A stretch of 64,000 nt of DNA. Source: Bacteroidia bacterium (lineage in GTDB: Bacteria; Bacteroidota; Bacteroidia; Cytophagales; Cyclobacteriaceae). This document shows positions 1 through 9,162 of this stretch, piece by piece. Within the stretch, counting starts at the first letter, position 1, and each line of letters starts with the position of its first letter. The notes beneath the pieces were generated by a model. That model ran no database searches. It saw only the letters and a list, made by a program, of their open reading frames with translations, and was not told the origin of the DNA. The stretch spans positions 1 to 64,000 of the forward strand of contig JAUIAO010000018.1 in the NCBI GenBank assembly GCA_030425425.1. Reading direction: 5' to 3'. The position numbers and the translations under genes were made by a program.

Positions 1-1
1 G

Positions 2-76
2 TTGTTTAATTATTTTGTGAAGTTGAATTTGGTACCAACTTCATTGCTCAACCGACTAAGATATGGCCAATCCTAA
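2..76 (+). CDS. C-terminal end of an upstream gene (partial)
   Basis: Reading frame 2 is open from the window edge to a TAA at 74-76 and ends in residues NRLRYGQS. It overlaps the start of the next gene by 14 bp, the kind of tight overlap used throughout this cluster, so it is probably the tail of the preceding polysaccharide gene. Only about 24 residues are visible and no family can be assigned. A chance open frame of this length is also possible. Confidence 0.35.
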   Translation: MFNYFVKLNLVPTSLLNRLRYGQS

Positions 77-1016
77 GTTGTCTGTTCTGTTATCGGCATA
101 CAATGCTGAGAAATATATCAGGAAAGCTGTTGAAAGTATTTTAAATCAGACTTTTACAGATTTTGAGTTATTGATAGCTGATGACCGGTCAACAGATACC
201 ACAAGATCTGTGATAGATTCATTTTCTGGTGATAGTAGAGTAAGAATTCTTCATAATGAAGTCAATCAAGGAAAAACAGCAACAATAAATCGTCTGTTTC
301 AGCAAAGTTTGGGCGAGTATATCACGATTCATGATGCAGATGATATGTCGTTAGAAAATCGTTTTGCAAAACAAATGAACATGCTTTATTCAAATTCTGA
401 TTTGATTATGTGTGGTTGTAGTTTCATGTCTTTTTCTGACGGTGGTTTTGGAGCTGAAGGAATCATGGATGATGATTATGGAAGGATTCAAAAGCACATT
501 TTGACGGAATCGCAGTTTCATGGTCCAACTATGATTTTCAAAAAGGCAGTGATTGAGGATCAGTTGAATGGAGAATTGCTCCGTCCCTTTTTTGAAGATT
601 ACAATGAGGACTGTGATTTGGCTATGAGATTAATTGAGCACGGTCGTTGTGTTAACTCCAGAGAAGTGCTTTATAATTACCGAATTAGACCTGATTCACT
701 TTCCAAAACAATCACCCCGAGAAAAAAAAGTTTATATCCACTTTTGGTTCAATTTCACCATCAAAGAACTGTTGAAGGTGCTGATAGCTTACAGCGAGGA
801 AATATTGATGAGGCAAACAAAATATTAGAAAATATTCTGCGCAAAAATTACTCCGATGAGTCGAAAATTTTCCGGGAATCAGCACAATTTCTTATGTATT
901 ATGATTTGAAAAGAGAAGCCATAAAAAGTGCATGGAGGGCAGTTTTTGTGAGTCCTCTTAAGTGGATAAATTGGGGCACTTTGCAATATTGCGTTAGAAA
1001 ATACCTGGTTTCATGA
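63..1016 (+). CDS. Family 2 glycosyltransferase (GT-A fold)
   Basis: This 317-residue protein is probably a cytoplasmic or membrane-associated inverting sugar transferase that extends the lipid-linked polysaccharide repeat. The N-terminus (LSVLLSAYNAEKYI, residues 6-19) is the nucleotide-sugar binding strand of GT2 enzymes. DADD at residues 91-94 is the metal-binding DxD, and an ED-type acidic pair lies in FFEDYNEDCDLAMRL near residue 180, where the catalytic base is expected. The C-terminal third has no obvious membrane segment. The ATG at 63 starts exactly at the conserved domain. The stop overlaps the next start by 4 bp (ATGA), indicating translational coupling. Donor and acceptor cannot be read from the sequence. 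Confidence 0.9.
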   Translation: MANPKLSVLLSAYNAEKYIRKAVESILNQTFTDFELLIADDRSTDTTRSVIDSFSGDSRVRILHNEVNQGKTATINRLFQQSLGEYITIHDADDMSLENRFAKQMNMLYSNSDLIMCGCSFMSFSDGGFGAEGIMDDDYGRIQKHILTESQFHGPTMIFKKAVIEDQLNGELLRPFFEDYNEDCDLAMRLIEHGRCVNSREVLYNYRIRPDSLSKTITPRKKSLYPLLVQFHHQRTVEGADSLQRGNIDEANKILENILRKNYSDESKIFRESAQFLMYYDLKREAIKSAWRAVFVSPLKWINWGTLQYCVRKYLVS

Positions 1017-2122
1017 GAGTACTTCACATCGCAAATTGGTATCCCTCCAAGCAGCACCCTTTCAAGGCCTTATGGGTGAAACGTCATATTGATTCGTTAC
1101 CTGTTGGCGTTGAAAATAAGATATATCATATTGAAATATCTAAAGGAAGATATAGTTACAAGGTAAGTTCAGAAGAGATAAATCACAGATCCTACGAGCT
1201 TAGTTTACCTTTCCAAATCTGGAGGGTAAATGAAATATTATACAGTGTTATTTTAATTTATGTATTATTCATTCGTGAACGAAGGTCCGGATATAACATT
1301 ATCAATTTTCATATTGCTTATCCATTGCTTCGATATTACAACCTTATTCGTGCTGTTCTAAAAGTGCCAACAATTGTCTCTGAACATTGGAGCGCATATC
1401 ATTATCATTTCAACCTAAAAGGTTCGGGTAAACTGAACCCTATTAAAAAAATTTTCAGTCACAGTATTCCGATAATAACAGTTTCAAAATCTCTGGGTGA
1501 TGATATCAAGAATTTTTCTGGTTTTGGTTTCAAGAATTACGTTCTTCCAAATATTGTTGATCGTAATATTTTCAAACCTTTGAAGAACTCACAGAAAACT
1601 TCATCGGATCAGTACTTTCTAATGGTTAGTCAATGGAAATCCCCAAAATTACCTGTGATTGCAATTGATGGTTTTTTGAAATTCGTAGAAGATTTTCCGC
1701 TGGTCAAACTCCGAATTATTGGTTATGGCCCACAATTAGAAGAAATGAAAATTGCTGCTGCGGGTCATCCAAATATTATTTTTCATGGGGCTTTGGCTCC
1801 TGATCTGATAGCTCAATACATGTCAAATGCAGTTGCATTGGTTCATCCAAGTGAATATGAGACTTTTAGTGTGGTTTGCGCTGAAGCTTTAGCTTGTAAG
1901 TGTCCGGTTATTGCCAGTAAAGTAGGAGGGATACCGGAGTTTGTAAATTCACATAATGGAATATTACTCGAGCAACATGACGAAAATACTGTTTATCAAG
2001 CCATGAAAAAATGTATGATTGAACCACCAGTCATGAGCGATTTACCGGATTTTTCATTAACCACAATAGGTGATCAGTATTATAGGATTCTGCAAAACGA
2101 AATTGAAAAAATTGAGCCGTAA
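1013..2122 (+). CDS. Family 4 glycosyltransferase (GT-B fold)
   Basis: This 369-residue retaining-type glycosyltransferase has two Rossmann-like halves. The N-terminus MRVLHIANWYPSKQHPF is typical of GT4 acceptor domains. The C-terminal half contains HPSEYETFSVVCAEALA near residue 280, with the E-x7-E motif that binds the nucleotide-sugar, followed by CPVIASKVGGIPEFV. It starts inside the stop of the preceding GT2 (4-bp overlap) and is followed by another GT with a short overlap, so it belongs to one transcription unit for polysaccharide assembly. Sugar specificity is unknown. Confidence 0.9.
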   Translation: MRVLHIANWYPSKQHPFKALWVKRHIDSLPVGVENKIYHIEISKGRYSYKVSSEEINHRSYELSLPFQIWRVNEILYSVILIYVLFIRERRSGYNIINFHIAYPLLRYYNLIRAVLKVPTIVSEHWSAYHYHFNLKGSGKLNPIKKIFSHSIPIITVSKSLGDDIKNFSGFGFKNYVLPNIVDRNIFKPLKNSQKTSSDQYFLMVSQWKSPKLPVIAIDGFLKFVEDFPLVKLRIIGYGPQLEEMKIAAAGHPNIIFHGALAPDLIAQYMSNAVALVHPSEYETFSVVCAEALACKCPVIASKVGGIPEFVNSHNGILLEQHDENTVYQAMKKCMIEPPVMSDLPDFSLTTIGDQYYRILQNEIEKIEP

Positions 2123-3194
2123 AAATATTCTAATTGTTTCACCCGAAAATTGGAATCATATTTTTGTTTCTAAGCATCACTATGCGGTTCATCTGGCAAA
2201 ACGCAGCAATAATGTGTTTTTTCTGAATCCGCCTTCTCATCGCTTGAAATCCACCGCAACTGATTACACCAACTTGTTTCAGCTTGATTACCAAGGATTT
2301 TGGCCAGGGTTGCGTTATATGCCCCGGTTTCTTCAGAAAATCAATATACGAAGTGTGTTTAACCGACTCCAAAAAATGGTTGGAGGAAAGTTTGATATAA
2401 TTTGGTCTTTTGATAATTCAGTGTTTTTTGATTTTGATGCTCTACCTGATCAGGTTTTTAAAATCTGTCATATTGTCGATCTCAATCAGAATTTTCAGTT
2501 TGTAAAAGCAGCAAAAAGCGCATCAATTTGCCTAACATCTTCAACTCATATCCTGCAGAAACTAAAACTCAGCAATCCCAATTCCCATTTTATCAATCAC
2601 GGTCTGAATATTGATTATGATGATGTTCAGGTGAAGTTGCCGGGAACTGGAAAAATCAAAGCCCTATATTTTGGAAACTTAGCAATGGCTTATCTTGATT
2701 GGGAAATCATTGAACAAGCTGTGAAATCCAGACCGGATGTTGATTTTATTTTTATGGGATCTAATCAAGAGAATTTTGATCTTACACTCAACCCGATGCA
2801 TCAGTCAAAATTGAAACTGTTAAATGTGAAGAATGTGTACTTTTTGCCAAAAGTCCCAAGTAGGGAATTGCTGTCTTATATGAATGTTGCAGACCTGCTC
2901 TTTGTGGCATACCAGCAAAAATTTCATCGCGACCAGGCTAATCCCCATAAAATGATGGAATATCTGTACTCAGGCAAGCCGATTGTCGCCACTTTTACAG
3001 AAGAATATCAGCAATTTCATGATCTGATCCAGATGTCTGTTAATAATACCGATTGGCATAAAATCTTTTCAGATACAGTAGACAAAATAGATCAGTTGAG
3101 TGACGAGCAAATGATGGATAAAAGGAGACATATAGCTCTTGAGAACACATACGACGATCAATTGAACAGGATAAATGATTTGATCAATGGTTGA
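2103..3194 (+). CDS. Glycosyltransferase, GT-B type (GT4/GT1-like)
   Basis: The protein is about 363 residues from the TTG at 2103; a GTG at 2070 in the same frame would add 11 residues and lengthen the overlap with the upstream gene from 20 to 53 bp, so the shorter form is preferred. The body starts KNILIVSPENWNHIFVSKHH and ends in a GT-B donor domain with LFVAYQQKFHRDQANPHKMM then EYLYSGKPIVATFTEEYQQF, where the Glu-rich loop should hold the nucleotide-sugar. The stop overlaps the next ATG by 8 bp. This divergent subfamily is common in exopolysaccharide clusters; its substrate is not predictable. Confidence 0.82.
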   Translation: MKKLSRKNILIVSPENWNHIFVSKHHYAVHLAKRSNNVFFLNPPSHRLKSTATDYTNLFQLDYQGFWPGLRYMPRFLQKINIRSVFNRLQKMVGGKFDIIWSFDNSVFFDFDALPDQVFKICHIVDLNQNFQFVKAAKSASICLTSSTHILQKLKLSNPNSHFINHGLNIDYDDVQVKLPGTGKIKALYFGNLAMAYLDWEIIEQAVKSRPDVDFIFMGSNQENFDLTLNPMHQSKLKLLNVKNVYFLPKVPSRELLSYMNVADLLFVAYQQKFHRDQANPHKMMEYLYSGKPIVATFTEEYQQFHDLIQMSVNNTDWHKIFSDTVDKIDQLSDEQMMDKRRHIALENTYDDQLNRINDLING

Positions 3195-4095
3195 CGTGTC
3201 GATTATCATTGTAAGCTATAATACGGCGACTATTACACTGGAATGTGTAAGATCGGTTCAGAATTATATGCTTGAACATAGCTATGAAATTGTGGTGGTT
3301 GACAATAATTCCAAGGACATTGAAGAATTGTCTCAGGGGTTGATGCAGTTTGAGAATGTAAAATTGATTCCGAATGCTGAAAACATCGGATTCGCCAAAG
3401 GCAACAATACAGGTATTGATCAGTCAGTCGGGAAATTTATTATGCTGCTGAACAGCGACATAGTCGTTGAGGATAACAGCCTCGACTTGCTGGTGGGCAA
3501 ATGTGCCAAACTAAAACATCCGGCAGTAATGAGTCCAAGATTGAGGAGTGAATCAGGTGCCGCCCAATTGGTGTATGGCCCTTTTCCATCTGTTTTATTA
3601 GAACTGATCTATTTGCTTAAACTACACCGGATATTCAAAAAAATGGTGAACAAAAGGTTGCCAATCGAATTTACACCAGACGAGGTGTTTGAATTTAATA
3701 ATGGCTTTTTAGTAGCAGCCTGCATTATTTTTCCGCGGATGTTATTGTCAAAATTACCACAGCAAAAACTGCATGATCAAATGTTTTTGTATGGTGAGGA
3801 GTTCATTTGGTTTCGGGAGTTTAAGGATATAGGAACAAAATTTATCTATGATCCCTCAATATCAATACTGCATTATGTGGGACTATCTTCAGAACAAGGT
3901 AAAAACTTCTACTTCAATCGGAAATACAACCAAATGCTTGGAGAGAGGACATACCTCAGAAAATTCTATTCAAAGGCATATCGCTATTTATTTTTTGCGA
4001 TCAGACTGGTTAGGCTGAGGCTGGTAGGGTTAATAGATCATGAAATGAAAATGAGGTACCAGGTTTGCTTGAAATTATTAAAAACCGGAGTGTAG
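3187..4095 (+). CDS. Family 2 glycosyltransferase, rhamnosyltransferase-like
   Basis: A 302-residue GT2 enzyme. The N-terminus VSIIIVSYNTATITLECVRS and the following IVVVDNNSKD are the nucleotide-binding strands. MLLNSDIVVEDNSL near residue 92 carries the DxD equivalent in the NSD form common in the WbbL/RfbF rhamnosyl- and galactofuranosyltransferase branch of GT2. A GEEFIWFREFKDIG segment near residue 215 fits the catalytic-base region. The WbbL/GlfT-like appearance is of interest because a UDP-galactopyranose mutase is encoded in the same locus, but no sugar can be assigned. It starts 8 bp before the end of the upstream GT. Confidence 0.87.
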   Translation: MVDVSIIIVSYNTATITLECVRSVQNYMLEHSYEIVVVDNNSKDIEELSQGLMQFENVKLIPNAENIGFAKGNNTGIDQSVGKFIMLLNSDIVVEDNSLDLLVGKCAKLKHPAVMSPRLRSESGAAQLVYGPFPSVLLELIYLLKLHRIFKKMVNKRLPIEFTPDEVFEFNNGFLVAACIIFPRMLLSKLPQQKLHDQMFLYGEEFIWFREFKDIGTKFIYDPSISILHYVGLSSEQGKNFYFNRKYNQMLGERTYLRKFYSKAYRYLFFAIRLVRLRLVGLIDHEMKMRYQVCLKLLKTGV

Positions 4096-4102
4096 TTGGA
4101 TC

Positions 4103-4909
4103 ATGGAAAATCAACCCTTAGTATCGGTAATTTTGTCATTTTATAACAGCATGCGCTTCTTATCTCAGTCGATAGAATCTGTGTTAAACCAAGATTATCA
4201 AAATTGGGAGTTGATAGCAGTGAATGATGGGAGTACTGATAGATCTGTGGATGTCATTAAATCGTTCAAAGACACTCGGGTTAGGTATTTCGAAAAACGG
4301 AATGGAGGAGTTAGTAGTGGGAGAAATCTTGGTTTAATACACATGAAAGGAGATTTTTTCTGCTTTCTGGATGCAGATGACATACTTCCTCCAACTTCTT
4401 TAAGTTCAAGGATCAAGGAGTTTGACAGGAATCCAACAAATACTTTTGTAGATGGGGTTGTGGTGAAAATGGATGATGAAATGAAAGAAACTGTAGAAAT
4501 ATGGAACCCATCATTTCAAGGAAATCCTTTTGAGGATTTGGTTAAATTGACTGGGAGGTCTTTTTTTGGCCCATCCTGGATGATCAAAAAAAAAGAAGGA
4601 ATTAATTATCACTTTCAGGAGGGGTTGACGCACTGTGAAGATTTACTGTTTTATTTGAAAGTATCCAGAGCAGGAGGAACTTACACTTTTGTGAATGAGG
4701 AAATTCTACATTATCGGGTACACGGCTCATCTGCCATGTCAAATCTCGATGGTCTTGCTAATGGATATCACATGGTATTTGATTGGCTTCAGAAACACGA
4801 GAATGGCGCATTGCCAGAAAGCTATAAGAAGAGAGCCAACCAGATCATCACCAGATCATATTTACGTACTTTCAACCTCTTGAAAGCCTTCACCAAACGA
4901 ATCAGATAA
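4103..4909 (+). CDS. Family 2 glycosyltransferase
   Basis: This compact GT2 of 268 residues contains essentially only the catalytic domain. Visible elements are PLVSVILSFYNSMRFLSQSI at the start, ELIAVNDGSTDRSVDVI as the second strand, FLDADDILPP (DxD) near residue 92, and FQEGLTHCEDLLFYLKVSRA near residue 175 with the ED pair of the catalytic base region. It lies 7 bp after the previous GT and its stop is immediately followed by the ATG of the next. The last 30 residues are basic, which could support peripheral membrane association. Confidence 0.9.
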   Translation: MENQPLVSVILSFYNSMRFLSQSIESVLNQDYQNWELIAVNDGSTDRSVDVIKSFKDTRVRYFEKRNGGVSSGRNLGLIHMKGDFFCFLDADDILPPTSLSSRIKEFDRNPTNTFVDGVVVKMDDEMKETVEIWNPSFQGNPFEDLVKLTGRSFFGPSWMIKKKEGINYHFQEGLTHCEDLLFYLKVSRAGGTYTFVNEEILHYRVHGSSAMSNLDGLANGYHMVFDWLQKHENGALPESYKKRANQIITRSYLRTFNLLKAFTKRIR

Positions 4910-6136
4910 ATGCAGAAATCAAAAGTATCGACAATCGTTTTTGCTTATAATAGTTTTGCTGACCCTCTTTTTCAAAATCTTGTTTTTCAATATATCCGAG
5001 AGTTATCAAAAGATTCAGAGAAAGAATTTCATGTTGTCACTTTTGAACAGACTGAGTATCTGATTCCTGACAATGAAAAGCGTGTGATGCAGGGGCATTT
5101 TAAAGATAATGGTTTGTATTGGTATCCATTGGATTACGCTTATGGCAGGGTTTTACTATTAAACAAATTCAGGAATTTGGTGGATGCGTTCAGGATGGTT
5201 TGGAAAATCAAGCGAAAATATCAACCTCGTTTTATCCTCAGTTTTGGAAATGTGGCGGCTGCATTCGGTGCTTTACTCACCAAAGTTTTCCGATTTAAAA
5301 GTATCATTATACAATACGAACCACATCATCTTTTTCTGTTGGAATTGAACAGGTGGAGCAAAAATAGTTTGAAATATCAGGTACTAGCTTCTCTGGAAGA
5401 ATTTGCCAGAAAGAAGGCGGACTTCATAATGACTGGGACGAGTCACATGATTCGAGACCTAAAGCAAAAAGGGACAAAAGCCAAAATGTTCAGAACGCCT
5501 AATGCCGTAGATGAGAATTTAATGAAGTTTGATGGTGTTGAGCGTGAGCGGATTAGAAAGCGACTAGATATAGAAGGCAAAGATGTATTTCTATACATTG
5601 GTAAGTTGGGAGAACTCTATTACGAAGAAGAGCTTGTAGAAGTTTGCGCAGCTCTGTATAACCAGAATTCGAATGCCGCTTTTCTGATGATTTCCGGGTA
5701 TGACCATGGGGTACTTAGGAGTTGGTTTGAGAAATATGGAGTTCCAGAAGCTGCGTATAGGTTGCTTAACCCTGTTCCACATGTGGAAGTGCCGGGCTAT
5801 CTGTCAGCAGCAGAAATGGGTATGGTGGCTATCCCACCTACTCCGGCCCAGAAATATCGATCTCCTTTGAAATCAGCTGACTATCTATATTGTGGGTTGC
5901 CATATCTGATTTGCAGGGGGATTTCGGAAGATGATGAATATGCTCTAAATAAAAAAGTGGGAGTGGTTATTGAAGGCTATTCCGAAAATCAAATTAAGGT
6001 TCACTATACAGAAATTGAAGATTTATTGCACACTGATAAAGAGCGTTTGAGGCAAAGGTGCAGAGAAGTCGGTTTAGAATATCGAAGTAGGGAAAGGGTA
6101 AATAAGACGTTAATTGAAATATTGGAACAAGGTTAA
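4910..6136 (+). CDS. Glycosyltransferase, GT4-like
   Basis: A 408-residue two-domain glycosyltransferase. The N-terminal half is divergent (VSTIVFAYNSFADPLFQNLV). The C-terminal half has the GT-B donor-domain signature DVFLYIGKLGELYYEEELVE near residue 225, followed by GYLSAAEMGMVAIPPTPAQK and SPLKSADYLYCGLPYLICRG, the region that normally contacts the donor nucleotide. The ATG follows directly on the preceding stop, with no intergenic base. No signal peptide or membrane helix is visible. Donor and linkage are unknown. Confidence 0.82.
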   Translation: MQKSKVSTIVFAYNSFADPLFQNLVFQYIRELSKDSEKEFHVVTFEQTEYLIPDNEKRVMQGHFKDNGLYWYPLDYAYGRVLLLNKFRNLVDAFRMVWKIKRKYQPRFILSFGNVAAAFGALLTKVFRFKSIIIQYEPHHLFLLELNRWSKNSLKYQVLASLEEFARKKADFIMTGTSHMIRDLKQKGTKAKMFRTPNAVDENLMKFDGVERERIRKRLDIEGKDVFLYIGKLGELYYEEELVEVCAALYNQNSNAAFLMISGYDHGVLRSWFEKYGVPEAAYRLLNPVPHVEVPGYLSAAEMGMVAIPPTPAQKYRSPLKSADYLYCGLPYLICRGISEDDEYALNKKVGVVIEGYSENQIKVHYTEIEDLLHTDKERLRQRCREVGLEYRSRERVNKTLIEILEQG

Positions 6137-6137
6137 A

Positions 6138-7289
6138 ATGAAACCAAAGAATAAATTGAATGTGTTTCGGCAATTATTTAGAATAGAAATTGATGAGTCT
6201 AGAATTTATGGGTTAGATGTTTTAAGAGCTATTTCAATATTTTTTGTTGTTTTGGGTCATGCTATTTATTTGGCTCCTAAATCGACACACTCCATTCATA
6301 AATGGTTAACGGTCGATGGGGTATTGTTTTTTTTTGTTTTGAGTGGATATTTAATTGGAGGTATACTGATTAGATCTTTCGAAGATCACGTATCTGTAAA
6401 ACAGATGTTGAATTTCTGGAAGAGGAGATGGTTTCGTACTCTGCCGACTTATTATTTAGTGTTATCCGTAATTGTGATTATTTATTACCTTCAGAAAGAC
6501 CGACTTTATGCAGATAATTATATTTTTTCACATTTTTTATTCCTTCAGAATTTTTTGATTTCAAGCAAATCCATTTTTTCAGTTGCTTGGAGTTTATCAG
6601 TAGAAGAATGGTTTTATATTCTTATGCCAGTTGTTTTTCTATTCTTAAAAAAACTTCTAGGATTTAATTCAAAACTATCTTTTTTGTGTACAATAATTTT
6701 ATTCATTTTCATTCCTCTTTTTTTAAGAATGATAAGATATGATCAGCTAGCGTCAATGGGCAATTATGACTGGGATCATCAGTTTCGTAAAAGTGTGCTT
6801 TTAAGATTAGATAGCATAATATTTGGAGTTTTAGGCGCATATTTTAACCATTATCAAAAAAGTATTTGGAGTTATAAGTCTAAATTTTTGATGATAATTG
6901 GGATTGTTGGGATTGTTTCAATTCATGTTTTGGAATTTATTTATTTGCCAGATTTTTTAATTTATAAAAGCATCTTTTCGTTCACCTTAAAATCTGTTTT
7001 CACATTAATGCTGTTGCCGTATCTAAGCCAATGGAAAAATGGTCGAGGTGTTATTTATAAATTTGTGACTATAGTTAGTGTTGTGTCATATTCTCTATAT
7101 TTGTTGCATTATTCCATCGTCCAAGAATTAATCATTCAAAATCTGTCAATAACTAATGATTCGTCTATTATCAATAATTCATTTATTGTGATTAAGTATT
7201 TTTCGTATTGGATTATTAGTTATTTGCTCTCCGTGTTATTGTTCAAATACTTTGAATTACCCATGACTAAGCTTAGAGATTACTTTTGA
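6138..7289 (+). CDS. Acyltransferase family 3 membrane protein
   Basis: This 383-residue integral membrane protein belongs to the acyltransferase-3 family (OafA/ExoZ-like), which acetylates or otherwise acylates cell-surface sugars. The family motif is at the N-terminus: RIYGLDVLRAISIFFVVLGH, with the catalytic-type His ending it. About ten hydrophobic segments follow. The ATG at 6138 is preferred: a TTG 24 bp upstream lies inside the previous gene and only adds KYWNKVK. The gene is conspicuously T-rich compared with its neighbours, although much of this follows from its Phe/Leu/Ile content. It probably modifies the polymer made by this cluster. Confidence 0.9.
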   Translation: MKPKNKLNVFRQLFRIEIDESRIYGLDVLRAISIFFVVLGHAIYLAPKSTHSIHKWLTVDGVLFFFVLSGYLIGGILIRSFEDHVSVKQMLNFWKRRWFRTLPTYYLVLSVIVIIYYLQKDRLYADNYIFSHFLFLQNFLISSKSIFSVAWSLSVEEWFYILMPVVFLFLKKLLGFNSKLSFLCTIILFIFIPLFLRMIRYDQLASMGNYDWDHQFRKSVLLRLDSIIFGVLGAYFNHYQKSIWSYKSKFLMIIGIVGIVSIHVLEFIYLPDFLIYKSIFSFTLKSVFTLMLLPYLSQWKNGRGVIYKFVTIVSVVSYSLYLLHYSIVQELIIQNLSITNDSSIINNSFIVIKYFSYWIISYLLSVLLFKYFELPMTKLRDYF

Positions 7290-7365
7290 AGGAATGCGGT
7301 ACAATTTTATTGTATAGGAATTATCATAGGATAGCGCTATTTTGAACTGATATTGATTAAATAAA

Positions 7366-8202
7366 ATGATAAATGACAAATTCAAAGATTTATTAAGATT
7401 AGCTGAATCTAATAAGGAAAAATATCAAGCAGCGGAGCCTTTTGCACATATAGTTTACGATGATTTTTTTAATGAAACATTTTTAAATGAAGTTTTAAAC
7501 GAATTTCCTGATCTGGCTGTAGTAGGTGGTCGAAAGTTCGAGGATAAACTTCAAGTGAAATTTGCTGGTCAAGGGGAGAAATATTTTGGCGAGAATACCA
7601 AAAGGCTTATGCATTTCCTTAACTCAGAACCATTCATTAACTTTCTTCAAGTTCTCACTGGAATAGATGAGCCATTAATTGGCGATCCATATTTTCTTGG
7701 GGCCGGTCAGCATGAAATTAAGAAAGGAGGGTTGTTAAAGATACATGCAGACTTTAACATTCATGATGTATTGAAATTGGATAGAAGAATTAATGTGTTA
7801 GTTTATTTGAATCAAGATTGGAAGGAAGAATACGGTGGACATTTTGAACTTTGGGATGAAACTATGGAGAAATGTCGTGAAAAAATTCTGCCACATTTTA
7901 ATAGGCTTGTGATTTTCTCTACAACTGATTTTTCCTATCACGGTCATCCGGACCCTCTTAACTGTCCTGAGAATATGAGTCGAAAATCATTGGCACTTTA
8001 CTATTATAGCAACGGTCGTCCGGAAAATGAGATTATTAAGGGACAAGAAATGCATTATACTTTATTTAAAGATCGAAAAGGGAATGATATTGACAAAGAA
8101 GCATTTAAAAGAGAAATTTCTTTAAAGGGGATGATTAAGGATTTTATTCCCCCTATTATTCTGAAATCAATTAGATATTTAAAGACAGGTACATATCAAT
8201 AA
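7366..8202 (+). CDS. 2-oxoglutarate/Fe(II)-dependent oxygenase-like protein
   Basis: A 278-residue protein with the double-stranded beta-helix features of prolyl-4-hydroxylase-type 2OG-Fe(II) dioxygenases. HADF at residues 127-130 supplies the HxD pair, RRINVLVYLNQDW follows, then YGGHFELWD, and FSYHGHPDPL around residues 189-198 supplies the distal His (H192 or H194). An Arg in MSRKSLALYYYS about 14 residues later would bind 2-oxoglutarate. Such proteins occasionally occur in polysaccharide loci, where they may hydroxylate a sugar, lipid or peptide; the substrate here is unknown. It ends one base before the convergent glycosyltransferase and is separated from the acyltransferase by 76 bp of AT-rich sequence. 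Confidence 0.78.
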   Translation: MINDKFKDLLRLAESNKEKYQAAEPFAHIVYDDFFNETFLNEVLNEFPDLAVVGGRKFEDKLQVKFAGQGEKYFGENTKRLMHFLNSEPFINFLQVLTGIDEPLIGDPYFLGAGQHEIKKGGLLKIHADFNIHDVLKLDRRINVLVYLNQDWKEEYGGHFELWDETMEKCREKILPHFNRLVIFSTTDFSYHGHPDPLNCPENMSRKSLALYYYSNGRPENEIIKGQEMHYTLFKDRKGNDIDKEAFKREISLKGMIKDFIPPIILKSIRYLKTGTYQ

Positions 8203-9162
8203 TCATTGGTGTTTGATGAATATTTGATCAATCTGCTTTTCAAATTCAATTTTTTCATTTCGGATTTTCGTTCTATAGTCATCGAATAACAATGTGATAT
8301 TGTCATATTTCGCTAGAATATATTTGATTTTATCAATAATTTGTTGAGGGTTTGACTCGTCAAATTTAAACTCTTTACTTATAGGGATATCTGATTCATT
8401 TGCAGCTGATCCTTTGCGCCCTACAACCAAACAACAACCACAGATGGTCGCCTCTCTAGGTATTCTATCTTTACCCGGATGATCTCCGAAATCTATGTAT
8501 ACCTTACTCATTAGCATTGCTTTTCTCATCTCTTGAGGAGACATTTTGGTGAGTGCTATCCAATTCAATTCAGGAGCTGTGTCCATAAGTTGTTTTGTAA
8601 TTGAAAATCCCTTTTTTGGATTATAAAGAATCTGATCTCTTCTGAGTTGATTTTGTTGACTAACATTTTCAACCAGAAAAATATCATTCAAGTAATCAGA
8701 TAAGTAAATCCCAGAGATTCCTTTGGTCTTGAGGAAATCTAATGCATATTGAGATTGAGCTAAATGTAAATGGGCTTTTCTGTAAATTCTGTGGTAGCCC
8801 AATATCCAATTGTACAGTTGTCTTTTCTTTGAAGCATTTTTAAAGGTTTTGAAGTAATTGTCCACACTCAACCACCAGAGTACTTTTCTGATATTTTTTG
8901 TGTTTCGAAACTCTAAAAAATTAACCTCGGGTATTATGAGTATGTGTTTCTCACTATCTTCAATGGTATCTACATATGGAATGTTGTAATTGCTGAATTC
9001 TGGATGAACTGGATTTAGGTTATATGGGATATAATGCATAAAAACATCAAACCCTTTTTGCTTTAGCAATCCTCCTAATTGATGAAGTAATAGTGGTCCA
9101 CCTGTAAAATGGGAGGATGCCGTTACAATGTAGATTTTGGTGTTATGTTTAACTTCTATCAT
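8203..9162 (-). CDS. Putative glycosyltransferase (GT-B-like, divergent)
   Basis: A 319-residue protein whose N-terminus (IYIVTASSHFTGGPLLLHQL) resembles the acceptor domain of GT-B enzymes. The last third contains NWIALTKMSPQEMRKAMLMS, then VYIDFGDHPGKDRIPREATI and CGCCLVVGRKGSAANESDIP, which match the donor-binding half of a GT-B fold. It is on the opposite strand from most of the locus and overlaps the upstream UDP-galactopyranose mutase by 14 bp. That coupling makes a role in using UDP-galactofuranose possible, as inference only. Confidence 0.65.
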   Translation of the reverse strand: MIEVKHNTKIYIVTASSHFTGGPLLLHQLGGLLKQKGFDVFMHYIPYNLNPVHPEFSNYNIPYVDTIEDSEKHILIIPEVNFLEFRNTKNIRKVLWWLSVDNYFKTFKNASKKRQLYNWILGYHRIYRKAHLHLAQSQYALDFLKTKGISGIYLSDYLNDIFLVENVSQQNQLRRDQILYNPKKGFSITKQLMDTAPELNWIALTKMSPQEMRKAMLMSKVYIDFGDHPGKDRIPREATICGCCLVVGRKGSAANESDIPISKEFKFDESNPQQIIDKIKYILAKYDNITLLFDDYRTKIRNEKIEFEKQIDQIFIKHQ

